Part shown: piece after piece, positions 8,718 to 18,590 of the stretch
How positions within the stretch are numbered: position 1 is the stretch's first letter
How the letters are laid out: each line of letters starts with the position of its first letter
DNA from: Treponema sp.
GTDB lineage: Bacteria; Spirochaetota; Spirochaetia; Treponematales; Treponemataceae
Direction of reading: 5' to 3'
DNA: 64,000 nt
Assembly (NCBI GenBank): GCA_016290335.1
Contig: JAEETM010000003.1
Span: forward strand, 21,945-85,944
Notes under the pieces: model-generated
The model's database searches: none
Told to the model about the DNA's origin: nothing
What the model saw: only the letters and a program-made list of their open reading frames with translations
Position numbers and translations under genes: made by a program

Positions 8718-10838
8718 ATGAAGAGTAAATCAAAAGTGTTTCTGGCTTTTGCATTGAGCGTTCTTTTTTTATCCTGTTCTAATCTATTTCAAGCAAACAA
8801 AGACAAGGGTTCTGTTTCCATACAATTGCCACAAATAAACCCGCTTATTTCGGAACAAAAGCTTTCTCTCAACAAAAACAAGTTGCGGTTTATCCTTAAT
8901 ATTTCCGGTAATGCTGATTTCAGTATGGAAAAGGAAGCTGTAAGTGGAGAAAAAATTGAAATTGAACTGGAAGCAGGAAATTATAGTGTTGATGCTGTAG
9001 CTTATAATTCCGACGATACAGTCAGACAGTTTCCACTATATAAAGGTTCCGGACAGTTTGCTATAGCTGGTGGCGAAACAAGTAAGCTTTATCTGATAAT
9101 GAAAAGGATTCCTGCTGCCGAGTTTACTAAAAATGTACTGGATAAAGCCAGCGGAGAATATAATTACACTTGGGGCGGAGATTTAATAAAGCTTTACCCT
9201 GACTTCAATAAAGTATTAAAACGGGGAGATTGTTTTACAGTCACCTTCAAAGGAAAGGCAAATACAGCCTTCAACGGTACTTTTGATGCAGTCCTTGCAA
9301 CAGGTTCTAACAAAAACAATCCGGCTGTAATTGCAAAGGAATCCAGCGAGATTAGTTTTAATGCTGGCGATGCTGTATCGGTTTCTTTTGATATTATGGT
9401 AGAAAGTGATGCAAGGGATAAAAATGACACACAATTCTATCTTTCTTATGAAAAAGAAGCTTGTGATGAAGTTATGGCCTTTAATGAATATTCGATTGAG
9501 TTTAATTTTAAGCCAAACTTTACGCGAATTGAACATAATATTCATATTGGCGACCGTGTTTATTATGTTTATTCAAAGAGCGGCTACGAGTTTGTTCTGC
9601 CAGATGCAGATGAGCTTAATCAGCTTACTAATAATAACTTCCATTCATTTATATTGGATGGTTATTATACAAACGAAAGCTTTACAGGCAATAAAGTAAA
9701 TACAATTGCGGCATCAGACAATACCAAAGCTATGCATTTCTACTTAAAGCCTGTTTTACATCTGAAAAAGAACAATTCAACTGCTGTTTCTGAAGAAGGA
9801 GCATATTATAGCAGCGACATCAGAATCAAAGATTTTACAAAGGGTTCAAACGGTATTTTGTTTAAAGATTTACCTGCAAGTGGCGAAACCTTGTATTTTA
9901 CTTTTGAAGGTATAGCTGGAAAAGATTTTGAAGGTGAGTTAGGCTGCGAATTAATTGAAGATTCTGTAAAAACAACTGTTCTTGACAGCCAGAAAGCAGA
10001 GCTGAATGTTAAAAAGGACGAAAAGTTCCTCTTGTATTACGAGCTTACAGTTCCAGAAGACAAGAGTCTGGTTTCTTTTGCAAATACAGGCTTCAATTTC
10101 TTCTATGATTCAAACTCTTTGGATGAAGATTTTACAATCTCTGATATAAAAGTAACACTTTATGGCGGTAAATATGGCGAGGATTATAAACCGCTTAAGC
10201 TGGATATTTCTGTTGAATTACCTGAATACAAAACCGGTAATATTTCAATCTCACAGACTAATACCGACCAGGGACTTGAGTTTGCCTGTGAAGACAGTGA
10301 ACTTACAAGAAAGGGTATAGAGCTTACTTCTTATGACTGGATTCTTTCTTATTTGAATGAAGATGAGCGTCTTTCTACAGAAAAAGCTTTTGTTCTTACA
10401 AATGAAAAGAAATCTTCGCTTGAATACAATGGTTTCTATGCTTTGAGCCTTATTGCCCACGATGCAGACGGAAATATGTATGCAGAAACCGCTTATCTTA
10501 CCCTTGCAAATGAAAACGGAAAGCCTATGCATAACGTTCCGAATGGTCCTGTTCTGGAAGTAACGCTGCCATCAGATTATTCACAAGGAAAGCTTAAAAT
10601 TGAGCAGTCTGCAACAGAAAACAATGGTACCAAGTTTACAGTTCTTAATCTTCTGGAAGAATACGAATACTGCATGTGGACTTTTGAGGATGAAGTTGTT
10701 TCCAGAACGGCAAGCTATGAGCTTACTGGTGAAGAAAAAGCTAAACTGGAACAGAAAAAATATGTACTTTCCTTCTTTGTCAAAGAAAAGGATGGTACTT
10801 ATTACGATGCTGAAATCTATATCAATATCATAAAATAA
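8718..10838 (+). CDS. Large lipoprotein, function unknown
   Basis: 706 residues from the ATG at 8718, which has GGGAG seven bases upstream; an in-frame TTG seven codons earlier is less likely. The signal peptide ends in LFLSC (lipobox Cys about residue 20), so the protein should be anchored in a membrane and face the periplasm or surface. The rest alternates beta-rich stretches, acidic and Lys-rich, with repeated carbohydrate-binding-like strands (for example 'LYFTFEGIAGKDFEGELG' recalls the earlier 'FTVTFKGKANTAFNGTF'), implying two or more related domains. No enzymatic motif recognised. It is followed after 15 bases by another lipoprotein, so the two are probably one operon. Confidence 0.75.
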   Translation: MKSKSKVFLAFALSVLFLSCSNLFQANKDKGSVSIQLPQINPLISEQKLSLNKNKLRFILNISGNADFSMEKEAVSGEKIEIELEAGNYSVDAVAYNSDDTVRQFPLYKGSGQFAIAGGETSKLYLIMKRIPAAEFTKNVLDKASGEYNYTWGGDLIKLYPDFNKVLKRGDCFTVTFKGKANTAFNGTFDAVLATGSNKNNPAVIAKESSEISFNAGDAVSVSFDIMVESDARDKNDTQFYLSYEKEACDEVMAFNEYSIEFNFKPNFTRIEHNIHIGDRVYYVYSKSGYEFVLPDADELNQLTNNNFHSFILDGYYTNESFTGNKVNTIAASDNTKAMHFYLKPVLHLKKNNSTAVSEEGAYYSSDIRIKDFTKGSNGILFKDLPASGETLYFTFEGIAGKDFEGELGCELIEDSVKTTVLDSQKAELNVKKDEKFLLYYELTVPEDKSLVSFANTGFNFFYDSNSLDEDFTISDIKVTLYGGKYGEDYKPLKLDISVELPEYKTGNISISQTNTDQGLEFACEDSELTRKGIELTSYDWILSYLNEDERLSTEKAFVLTNEKKSSLEYNGFYALSLIAHDADGNMYAETAYLTLANENGKPMHNVPNGPVLEVTLPSDYSQGKLKIEQSATENNGTKFTVLNLLEEYEYCMWTFEDEVVSRTASYELTGEEKAKLEQKKYVLSFFVKEKDGTYYDAEIYINIIK

Positions 10839-10853
10839 ATTGGAGATACAAAA

Positions 10854-13418
10854 ATGAGGAAATTAGTAAGATTTAGTTCGATTTTATTATTGGCAGCAGT
10901 TTTATTTTCCTGTAAGCAGAATGTTAATTATGATGGATTAAAATCACAGGAAATACAGGGACAGCAAACAGAAAAACAGGTTGATAAGGCAGATGATTAT
11001 GTTACCGTAAAGCTTGATGTTAGCAAGGCTGCCCGAGAAGCTTTTGTGCCGGGCGAGGACAGTGGTAGATTCTTGTCTTATAAGCTTACCGGTTACTTCA
11101 ATGGTTCAAAAAATCTTACCGAAATAATGCAGTGGGATAATTATGATTCTATAAAAGGCTCTGAGTTCAGTATTAAAAGAGGTAACTGGGATTTAACTCT
11201 TACTGCAACTGCCTGGGACTACAATGAAATTACAGATGAGTATAAAGGTTATCCGGTTTTAACAGGAAGCTGCTCAAAGAACATAACAAGCGCAGAAACT
11301 ATATCTTTTAAGCTTGACAGAATCCCGGATTCAGAGGCTCCTGGAGAGTATTATATTTATCTTCATTATCCAAAGAGTGAGTATTGGTCAATTTCTGCTT
11401 CTGTAAAGGATTTGGAAACTTTAACTTCTTTTGAAGATGAACGCTATAATCCTGTTATTAAAGCTGATTCTGGTGATTTTGCAGAAATCCACGGTAAAGT
11501 TCCAGCAGGTGAGTACAAATTAGGCATAAAGTTTGTGTATAAATCAGATTCTTTGGAAACGGTTTCTACAGTGCCTGTTTATATTGTAGTTGCCCCTGGT
11601 TGTCAGACCCATGGCGATATCTTCCTTGATTCAACTAAGCTCAATATGGCTTGCCCTATTAATTATGTTGGTTACGATGCTGACAAGGGTAACTATATTT
11701 TACCAAAAGGATTCCCAACTCATTATAGTTCTTTTGAAAGCCTAGATTTACCAACTCCAATCCGCACCGATTCCGATAATTATGACTTTGTTGGCTGGTA
11801 CACAAATAAAGACTTCTGGTCTGATACAAAAATAGAAAAAACTCCTCTTTATAACGAATCTGGTGAAAACGAACTTACTCTTTATCCACGATGGTGTGCT
11901 AAAACATCTTCTTATTTCAGCCTGGAGGATAATGAAGGTATTAACTTTGTTTTAAATGATGAGACTAAGGCCCTGTTTACAAACAAAAAGGCAGCATTCT
12001 TGCAATACTTTGTGAAAAACACTGTGACAGGTTATGAAATCAACGTTTGGTGCAGCGATGATGATTTAAGTAAAATGAATTATGAATGGAATTATCCTTT
12101 TGTTGATAATGGAACTTATTATGAAGCATATATTAACATTGGAGATGTAAAGGTTACTGAATATCTGGGAATTGTACCAAAAACTGGTATTGGCGAAGAT
12201 GAGCATATTTATGATTCTGCAGATTTTGATCTTGATGATTATGGTGTATTGCACATTACAAATATTCCTGAATATACAGATTACAGTAGTGAGGATTCTA
12301 CTTTTACCGAAAAACACTTTGTACAAATCTGGAATGACGATTGGTCAAAGTGTCATAAAGATGTGACAGTGACACCTTCTAAGGAAAGATCTGTAGATAT
12401 TGATATAACTCCTTATCTGGAACAAGCCCAGCTTTTTGGCAAGCAATTCATAGTTAATTGTGGAAGGGATTATTGGTACAAGGGTAAGAAATACGGTATT
12501 GGTTATGGTCAACCAACATTTACTTATGGCGAGGAATACAATGCCAATTATTCTCAAGAGGATGTTTATTCTCTGAATTGTACAGGATTTGAAACAGGCA
12601 TTGACTTTGATAAGCCTGTAGCTGCTGGAAGTGGATATACAAAAGTGTATATCGAGTTTATGGCAGAATCAAAAGCTGCTACCCAGGTTTGTTTCCAGTT
12701 ACAGGATAAGACAAATGAAATAATGGCTTCTGATGCAGGAACTGTTTATAGTGAAAATTTCGGCAAATATGTTAAATTATCTAAACCTTGTTTGTCAGGA
12801 GAAAAATACTCTGACTGGTCTACAGGAAGCGAAATAATAAAAGACTGCTCTGATGCTGCAACAAGAATTAAGTTCTTCTTCCAGGATGCTAATTCAGATT
12901 TCAAGGATGTTGAAGGAACAGTATACGTTAGAAAAGTATGGCTCACTGCAAAAGATAAGGATGATTTAATTGTATTTGATTCGAAGAATTATAATGGCGG
13001 TGCAACTTCAGCTGCTGGAAGTACTTACTATTCTTATGAAATAACATCTGGTGGAGTTACATATCTCTTTGATAAGGATGGCAAGCTTACTGGCAAGGCT
13101 GATGGAAGCGAGATTGATGATATTGAAATGCTTATGGAAGATTCTTTCATTTCAATTACGCTTGATAAAGATATAAGTGAATTAGGTGATTCTGGAAAAT
13201 ACACAAGTTTGATTATCAGTGGTAGCGAAACTGTAATGACAGATGATGATCCTGATGCTGCAGCTCTCTTAGCTGAATCTTATAAATACACCTATGAAAA
13301 TAGTACTCTTACTATTTTATCATCAACAACTACAGTGGCAACAATGTTAATTGGCAAAGATGGTTCAATCACATATATTAATGGTAATTTGACTTACAAA
13401 TTTAAGAAAGCTGAATAA
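10854..13418 (+). CDS. Large lipoprotein with InlB-like repeat, function unknown
   Basis: 854 residues. The ATG follows a GGAG site. The lipoprotein signal peptide ends in VLFSC (Cys about residue 20). In the first half, 'YDFVGWYTNKDFWSD' followed by 'LTLYPRW' matches the Listeria-Bacteroides (InlB B) repeat, a small beta-grasp module common in surface proteins. Later parts are beta-rich with paired jelly-roll-like segments (around residues 550-700) suggestive of carbohydrate-binding modules. The C-terminus has 'GGVTYLFDKDGKLTGKADG', a strand-turn repeat. Co-transcribed with the preceding lipoprotein and closed by a strong terminator. Surface binding of polysaccharide is plausible but not shown. 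Confidence 0.78.
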   Translation: MRKLVRFSSILLLAAVLFSCKQNVNYDGLKSQEIQGQQTEKQVDKADDYVTVKLDVSKAAREAFVPGEDSGRFLSYKLTGYFNGSKNLTEIMQWDNYDSIKGSEFSIKRGNWDLTLTATAWDYNEITDEYKGYPVLTGSCSKNITSAETISFKLDRIPDSEAPGEYYIYLHYPKSEYWSISASVKDLETLTSFEDERYNPVIKADSGDFAEIHGKVPAGEYKLGIKFVYKSDSLETVSTVPVYIVVAPGCQTHGDIFLDSTKLNMACPINYVGYDADKGNYILPKGFPTHYSSFESLDLPTPIRTDSDNYDFVGWYTNKDFWSDTKIEKTPLYNESGENELTLYPRWCAKTSSYFSLEDNEGINFVLNDETKALFTNKKAAFLQYFVKNTVTGYEINVWCSDDDLSKMNYEWNYPFVDNGTYYEAYINIGDVKVTEYLGIVPKTGIGEDEHIYDSADFDLDDYGVLHITNIPEYTDYSSEDSTFTEKHFVQIWNDDWSKCHKDVTVTPSKERSVDIDITPYLEQAQLFGKQFIVNCGRDYWYKGKKYGIGYGQPTFTYGEEYNANYSQEDVYSLNCTGFETGIDFDKPVAAGSGYTKVYIEFMAESKAATQVCFQLQDKTNEIMASDAGTVYSENFGKYVKLSKPCLSGEKYSDWSTGSEIIKDCSDAATRIKFFFQDANSDFKDVEGTVYVRKVWLTAKDKDDLIVFDSKNYNGGATSAAGSTYYSYEITSGGVTYLFDKDGKLTGKADGSEIDDIEMLMEDSFISITLDKDISELGDSGKYTSLIISGSETVMTDDDPDAAALLAESYKYTYENSTLTILSSTTTVATMLIGKDGSITYINGNLTYKFKKAE

Positions 13419-13457
13419 CTGCCAGTATTAACGTAAAACCTAAGCGTTTCAACAAGA

Positions 13458-13496
13458 AAAGCGTGTTCCTGTAATGTCGGGGGCACGCTTTTTTTA
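13458..13496 (+). terminator. Rho-independent terminator of the lipoprotein operon
   Basis: Stem AAAGCGTG/CACGCTTT with a T run directly after it, 40 bases past the stop codon. Confidence 0.85.
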
Positions 13497-13528
13497 TGAA
13501 AAAAAATCAAAAAAAATTAAAAAAAAGC

Positions 13529-13555
13529 TTAACTTTTTTTTCACGTCTCCGACAA
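13529..13555 (+). promoter_or_regulatory. Sigma-28-like promoter of flaB
   Basis: TTAACTTT, 11 bases, TCCGACAA. This matches the flagellar sigma-28 consensus TAAAGTTT-N11-GCCGATAA at six of eight positions in each box with exact spacing. Transcription would start around 13562, leaving a leader of about 100 bases before flaB. Confidence 0.55.
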
Positions 13556-13581
13556 TCAAGTAAAGGGTGGTGGAAACCCAC

Positions 13582-13631
13582 AAGATAAACCACGTTGTGG
13601 TTTTGGATTAGTTACCACCGTGTTTTATCTT
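13582..13631 (+). promoter_or_regulatory. Stem-loop in the flaB mRNA leader
   Basis: AAGATAAA-C-CACG pairs with CGTG-T-TTTATCTT with a single C/T mismatch; an inner GTGGT/ACCAC stem stacks within the loop. It lies about 20 bases before the AAGGAGA ribosome binding site. A stabilising or translation-controlling role is inference. Confidence 0.55.
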
Positions 13632-13660
13632 TTAATAAACCAAAGAATAAGGAGATTATT

Positions 13661-14521
13661 ATGGTTATTAATCACAATATGAGTGCAATGTTTGCTCAGC
13701 GTTCCCAGGGAATTCAGGATCTTAACGCCCAGAAGAGTATGGAAAAACTTTCATCAGGCATGAGAATCAACCGCGCTGGTGACGATGCTTCAGGTCTTGC
13801 AGTATCTGAAAAAATGCGTGCACAGATTCGTGGTTTGAATCAGGCTTCTGAAAATGCAGAGAATGGTATTTCTTTCATTCAGACAACAGAAGGTTATTTG
13901 CAGGAAACAACTGACATCGTTCAGAGAATCCGTGAACTTGCAGTTCAGTCTTCAAACGGTATCTATTCTGCTGAAGACCGTATGCAGATTCAGGTTGAAG
14001 TTTCTTCTCTCATCGCTGAAGTTGACCGCATTGCTTCCGCTGCTCAGTTCAACGGAATGAACATGCTCACAGGCCGCTTTGCTCGACCTACAGGCGAAAA
14101 CGTAGTTACAGGTTCTATGTGGTTCCATATTGGTGCTAACATGGATCAGAGAACACAGGTTTATATTGGAACAATGTCTGCTGCAGCTCTTGGTTTGCGC
14201 AACGTTGGTGACGAATCAATCATGACTTTGGAAACTCCAGATGAAGCTAACCGCGCTATTGGTACTTTGGACGAAGCTCTTAAGAAAATCAACAAGCAGC
14301 GTGCTGACCTTGGTGCTTACCAGAATCGTCTTGAAGAGACAGTTAAAGGTCTTGATATTGGTGCTGAAAACCTCCAGGCTTCTGAATCACGCATCCGCGA
14401 TACAGACATGGCTGAAGAAATGGTTGAGTTCACAAAAGACCAGGTACTTTCTCAGGCTGGAACAGCAATGCTCGCTCAGGCAAATCAGGCTTCACAGAAC
14501 GTACTCAGCTTACTCCGCTAA
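13661..14521 (+). CDS. flaB: Flagellin FlaB, periplasmic flagellar core protein
   Basis: 286 residues from the ATG at 13661, preceded by AAGGAGA. The N-terminus ([15 protein letters not shown]), the central '[12 protein letters not shown]' helix and the C-terminus ending in '[12 protein letters not shown]' are the D0/D1 coiled-coil halves of spirochaete FlaB. There is no variable D2/D3 insertion, as expected for a filament that sits in the periplasm. The gene is monocistronic: a sigma-28-like promoter and a long structured leader lie upstream and a strong terminator follows. A chemoreceptor gene is next. The high expression of FlaB fits the SD and terminator strength. Confidence 0.95.
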   Translation: MVINHNMSAMFAQRSQGIQDLNAQKSMEKLSSGMRINRAGDDASGLAVSEKMRAQIRGLNQASENAENGISFIQTTEGYLQETTDIVQRIRELAVQSSNGIYSAEDRMQIQVEVSSLIAEVDRIASAAQFNGMNMLTGRFARPTGENVVTGSMWFHIGANMDQRTQVYIGTMSAAALGLRNVGDESIMTLETPDEANRAIGTLDEALKKINKQRADLGAYQNRLEETVKGLDIGAENLQASESRIRDTDMAEEMVEFTKDQVLSQAGTAMLAQANQASQNVLSLLR

Positions 14522-14540
14522 GTTTAAGCTTGCATAGAAA

Positions 14541-14576
14541 AAAAGCTCCGAAATTATATTTCGGAGCTTTTTTTTT
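14541..14576 (+). terminator. Rho-independent terminator of flaB
   Basis: AAAGCTCCGAAAT pairs with the TTTCGGAGCTTT arm, followed by nine or more T. Confidence 0.92.
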
Positions 14577-14602
14577 GTGTTTTTCAAATAATGTGTTATA
14601 AT
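14575..14602 (+). promoter_or_regulatory. Candidate promoter of the first chemoreceptor
   Basis: TTGTGT, 16 bases, TATAAT (14597-14602). The -10 is perfect and the -35 poor; no CCGATAA-type box is visible, so vegetative sigma is more likely than sigma-28. GAGGAAG precedes the start codon. Confidence 0.4.
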
Positions 14603-14655
14603 ATAAGGTATTCCAAGTTTTCATCTGGGAAAATATAGCTTTAAGAGGAAGATTT

Positions 14656-16761
14656 ATGAAAAAAAATGGAAAATTTAGACTTACATTAACGTTAAAACTG
14701 TTAATGATGTTTCTTATCGTTATAATTGCAGCTTGTTTCTCAATTGGAACAATAGCCTATAGATCTGCTTCCAAAGGAATGACAGAGAATGTTTACAATC
14801 ACATGGATGCAGTTTCAACAGATGTTGTAAATCAGATTGTAGCTATAAATCAAAGGCATTTTCAAACGCTTCATGCTCTTGCTGAGCTTACAATTATTAA
14901 AGATGAAAAAGCTTCCCTTGCAGATAAACAGGCAGAGCTCGTTAATGTTGCCCATGCTGCTGGTGAAAACTGCGAAAATATAGCCTTTTATGATGCAGAA
15001 GGTAATGCCATTGTAGGTGATGGTCGTATTTTGAATTTTGCGACACGTGCATATTTCCAAGAAGCTTTTAACGGTCACGAATACGTTTCAGATCCAACCT
15101 TCAGTACAGTAACAGATTCTATTCTTCAGCATTACAGCGTACCAGTTTACAATGCTGATAATAAGATTATTGGTGCAGTTGTAATGGTTGTAAGTGGTAA
15201 TACTATTCTTAGTACAATTGAATCTATTGATATGGGCGGCGGAATGCATCCTTCTGTAATTAACTGGGCAACAAGTACAACAGTGGCTAATGCAAATGAA
15301 AATACCGAAACCAGCGAAGAAGAAGGTGGTGCAACTCTTGATGAAACTCAGGGGCTGGGCCTTGTTCTTACAAATATTTTCCAGGGAAAAGAAGGTATAG
15401 ATGATTTTGTTGACCCTAACATTCACGCTCACCTTATCGCAGCTTATAAAAAGGTTCCTAACACAACCTGGACCGTTTTTGCTGTAGCTCCTTATGATTT
15501 ATACTTCTTCTCTCTCAAAAAAATGCAGATGCTTCTTACTGTTGCTATGCTTGCAACAATGATTATTTCAATAATCATTATTACTATTGTTGTAGGACTC
15601 CTTATTCGTCCTCTTAAAACCGTTAAAAACTCAATTACAACAATTGCAAGCGGAAATGCAGACCTTACACAGCGTATTCCACAAGCCACAAATGATGAAA
15701 TTGGTGATGTTGTAAATGGCTTCAATGCATTCGTTGAAAAGCTTCAGAATATTGTTACAAACCTTCAGGGTTCAAAAATAAACCTTATGAATGTGGATTC
15801 TGACTTACAGGCAAGTACTCAGGACACTTCAGCTTCAATTACAGAAATTATTTCTAACATAGAAAGTGTTAATAATCAGATTCTGTCACAGGCTGGTTCT
15901 GTACACGAAACCGCAGGCGCTGTAAACGAAATCAGCTCTAATATTGAGTCTCTTGAAAGGATGATTGAATCACAGGCAGCCTGCGTAACACAGGCATCTG
16001 CTGCCGTAGAACAGATGATTGGAAATATCAACGCTGTAAACGGTTCTGTTGGTAAGATGATAGATTCCTTCTCTATATTGCAGAAGCACTCTGTTGAAGG
16101 TTCAAGCACTCAAAGCAATGCAAACGGAAAAATTATTCAGATTGAACAGCAGTCACAGATGCTCCAGGATGCAAACTCAGCTATTGCAAATATTGCTTCT
16201 CAGACAAACCTCCTTGCTATGAATGCGGCAATTGAGGCTGCTCACGCTGGCGAAGCCGGAAAAGGATTTGCGGTTGTTGCTGATGAAATCCGTAAGCTTT
16301 CTGTTACTTCTACCGAGCAGTCTAAGACAATCGGTTCTGAGCTTAAGAAGATTCAACAGACAATTAAGGATGTTGTTGAAGTTTCTAACGAAACAAATAC
16401 TGCTTTCGAAGCTATAAGCAACAGTATTACTCAAACAAGCCAGATTATTGAACAGATTAAGGCCGCTATGGAAGAGCAGCAGATTGGTTCTAAGCAGATT
16501 ATTGAAGCTTTGCAGTCAATGAACAATTCAACTTCTGAGGTTCGTTCTGCATCTAGCGAAATGACAGCCGGCAACAAGCACATTCTTGCCGAAATCCAGA
16601 AGCTCCAGATGGCTACCGATGTAATGAAAGACAGTATTCAGGAAATGCACACTGGTGCCGAGCGAATAAACGAAACTGGTGCCGCTCTCTCCGGTATTTC
16701 CGGTAAGATGGCCGATAACATTAAGCAGATTGGTACAGAAATAGACTTATTTAAAGTATAA
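14656..16761 (+). CDS. Methyl-accepting chemotaxis protein with periplasmic Cache-type sensor
   Basis: 701 residues. A first membrane segment (about residues 12-36) is followed by a periplasmic ligand-binding region of about 250 residues with the N-terminal helix and PAS-like strands of a dCache domain ('[18 protein letters not shown]', '[14 protein letters not shown]'). A second membrane segment (about 285-312) leads to a HAMP domain and a long coiled-coil signalling domain. The kinase-control hairpin reads '[20 protein letters not shown]', continuing [19 protein letters not shown]. The signalling half is closely similar to the receptor at 47212-49350, pointing to a duplication with divergent sensors. 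Next to flaB, flanked by terminators on both sides. Confidence 0.93.
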   Translation: MKKNGKFRLTLTLKLLMMFLIVIIAACFSIGTIAYRSASKGMTENVYNHMDAVSTDVVNQIVAINQRHFQTLHALAELTIIKDEKASLADKQAELVNVAHAAGENCENIAFYDAEGNAIVGDGRILNFATRAYFQEAFNGHEYVSDPTFSTVTDSILQHYSVPVYNADNKIIGAVVMVVSGNTILSTIESIDMGGGMHPSVINWATSTTVANANENTETSEEEGGATLDETQGLGLVLTNIFQGKEGIDDFVDPNIHAHLIAAYKKVPNTTWTVFAVAPYDLYFFSLKKMQMLLTVAMLATMIISIIIITIVVGLLIRPLKTVKNSITTIASGNADLTQRIPQATNDEIGDVVNGFNAFVEKLQNIVTNLQGSKINLMNVDSDLQASTQDTSASITEIISNIESVNNQILSQAGSVHETAGAVNEISSNIESLERMIESQAACVTQASAAVEQMIGNINAVNGSVGKMIDSFSILQKHSVEGSSTQSNANGKIIQIEQQSQMLQDANSAIANIASQTNLLAMNAAIEAAHAGEAGKGFAVVADEIRKLSVTSTEQSKTIGSELKKIQQTIKDVVEVSNETNTAFEAISNSITQTSQIIEQIKAAMEEQQIGSKQIIEALQSMNNSTSEVRSASSEMTAGNKHILAEIQKLQMATDVMKDSIQEMHTGAERINETGAALSGISGKMADNIKQIGTEIDLFKV

Positions 16762-16780
16762 CACTTTAATAGGCAGGTAT

Positions 16781-16818
16781 AAAAAAAGGGTAGTTCATTT
16801 GAACTACCCTTTTTTTTG
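16781..16818. terminator. Bidirectional terminator between chemoreceptor and hydA
   Basis: GGGTAGTTC-ATTT-GAACTACCC flanked by an A run on one side and a T run on the other; serves the converging genes. Confidence 0.9.
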
Positions 16819-16826
16819 TTTATCAC

Positions 16827-18578
16827 TTAATTGTAGTTGTCACGTTTAGTGTACTTTGTATGTAGCAGGTGATGTGATTTTTCACCGAGAGGCTGACCAA
16901 GATAATCTTTGTAGATTGCGGCAATCTCAGGGTTATTGTGTGACTGACGAATAGTACACTGTTCATCATCCTTATACAAAGCCTTTGTACGAGCCTTGCG
17001 AACTTCGTCTGTAACACCATAAGGCTGTCCACCACCACCAATACATCCGCCACGGCAAGCCATAACTTCAATAAAGTGCCAGGTTGGTTCCTTTTTAGCC
17101 TTCAAATCAGCACGAATCTGCTCAATAACAGCATCAACGTTCTTAATCTGATGAACAACAGCAATTCTTACCTTTGTACCGTTCAAATCAACTTCGGCAG
17201 TTTTTACACCATTCATACCGCGAACTGGTTTATATTCAACAGGACCAAGTTCCTTTTTGTTTGTAAGGAAGTATGCAGTTCTAACAGCAGCTTCCATTAC
17301 ACCGCCGGTAACACCAAAGATTGTACCAGCACCAGTATAAGCGCCCATCAAAGAATCAGCTTTATCATCATCAAGCTTAGAAAGATCAATTCCAGCTTCG
17401 CGCAAAAGCATAGCAAGCTCGCGGGTAGTAAGAACCATATCATAATCAGCAGTACCGCTTGATTTCATGCTCTTATCACGCTGACTTTCCCAAAGCTTTG
17501 CAGTACAAGGCATAACAGAAACGTTGAAAATCTGCTTTGGTTTAAGACCGTTCTTTTCTGCAAAGTAAGTTTTTGTCATTGCACCCTGCATAGCCTGTGG
17601 AGACTTACATGTTGAAAGGTGTGGAAGCATATCGTGGAACTTCTTTTCGCAGTAATCAATCCATCCAGGACAGCAGCTTGTGAACATTGGAAGTTTTCCA
17701 CCATTCTTAATGCGTTCAAGAAGTTCGCTTCCTTCTTCCATAATTGTAAGGTCAGCAGAGAAGTTTGTATCAAAAACATACTTAAAGCCAAGCTGACGGA
17801 GTGCAGCATAAATCTTGCCAGTTGTAAGTGTACCTGGTTTTAAGCCGAACTCTTCGCCAATTGCAGCACGTACAGAAGGTGCAATTGCAACAACGCTTGT
17901 AAGTTCTTTATCAGCAAGCTTGTCGAATACTGTGTGGATTGGGTTACTGAATGTAATAGCTCCAACAGGACAATGAACAGCACACTGACCACAGCGGATA
18001 CAAGGGCTGTCTGCAAGCTTTCTTCCGGCAACAGGACCAATTACAGTTTTATCACCACGTCCATTGTATTCAAGAGCGAATACTTTCTGCATTTCCTGAC
18101 ATGCAGTAATACAGCGTCCGCAGCTTATACACTTATCGCGGTCAAGTACGATTTCTGCATAAGAATCGTCAACAGGCTGGCTCTTAAGGTGTTTGTCAAA
18201 GCGAACTTCGCGCAAACCAAACTGTGCAGCAAGCTCCTGCAATTCGCAGTGATGGTTTCTTGCACATTTAAGACAGTTGTCAGGGTGATTAGAAAGAATC
18301 AATTCCAGAACTGTGCGGCGTGCTTTCCTGAGTTCTGCATCAGTTGTAACAATGTTCATGCCAGGTGTAACAGCAGTACAGCAGGCACGAGCCATACGGG
18401 CACGACCAGTTTTAGGGTCAACGTTTTTTACAACGCAGATACCGCAGCTTGCCCAAGGTTTAATATCTTCACAATAACAGAGAGTAGGAATCTTAATTCC
18501 AACCGATTCGGCAGCCTTTAAGATTGTGGTGCCTTCTTCAACTGTTACTTCTTTTCCATTTATAGTTAATGTAATCAT
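16827..18578 (-). CDS. hydA: [FeFe]-hydrogenase catalytic subunit HydA
   Basis: 583 residues. N-terminal plant-type [2Fe-2S] domain (Cys34, 45, 48 and 66), His-Cys3 [4Fe-4S] site (His98, Cys102, 105, 111), two [4Fe-4S] ferredoxin motifs (Cys150-160 and 193-203), then the H-cluster domain with TSCCPGW at 300-306, MPCTAKLWE at 356-364 and MACRGGCIGGGGQP starting at 506. All H-cluster ligands are intact. Last gene of hydCBA; with a NuoF-like and a NuoE-like subunit this is the cytoplasmic multimeric type that couples NADH and reduced ferredoxin oxidation to H2 formation (electron confurcation), known from Thermotoga and Acetobacterium. H2 production from sugar fermentation is the likely role. 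Confidence 0.95.
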   Translation of the reverse strand: MITLTINGKEVTVEEGTTILKAAESVGIKIPTLCYCEDIKPWASCGICVVKNVDPKTGRARMARACCTAVTPGMNIVTTDAELRKARRTVLELILSNHPDNCLKCARNHHCELQELAAQFGLREVRFDKHLKSQPVDDSYAEIVLDRDKCISCGRCITACQEMQKVFALEYNGRGDKTVIGPVAGRKLADSPCIRCGQCAVHCPVGAITFSNPIHTVFDKLADKELTSVVAIAPSVRAAIGEEFGLKPGTLTTGKIYAALRQLGFKYVFDTNFSADLTIMEEGSELLERIKNGGKLPMFTSCCPGWIDYCEKKFHDMLPHLSTCKSPQAMQGAMTKTYFAEKNGLKPKQIFNVSVMPCTAKLWESQRDKSMKSSGTADYDMVLTTRELAMLLREAGIDLSKLDDDKADSLMGAYTGAGTIFGVTGGVMEAAVRTAYFLTNKKELGPVEYKPVRGMNGVKTAEVDLNGTKVRIAVVHQIKNVDAVIEQIRADLKAKKEPTWHFIEVMACRGGCIGGGGQPYGVTDEVRKARTKALYKDDEQCTIRQSHNNPEIAAIYKDYLGQPLGEKSHHLLHTKYTKRDNYN

Positions 18579-18590
18579 TTATAGTTCCTC

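Noticed and set aside
13595..13660. N-terminal extension of flagellin
   Set aside because: It translates the leader stem-loop; the FlaB family starts at the ATG at 13661 with a good SD site.
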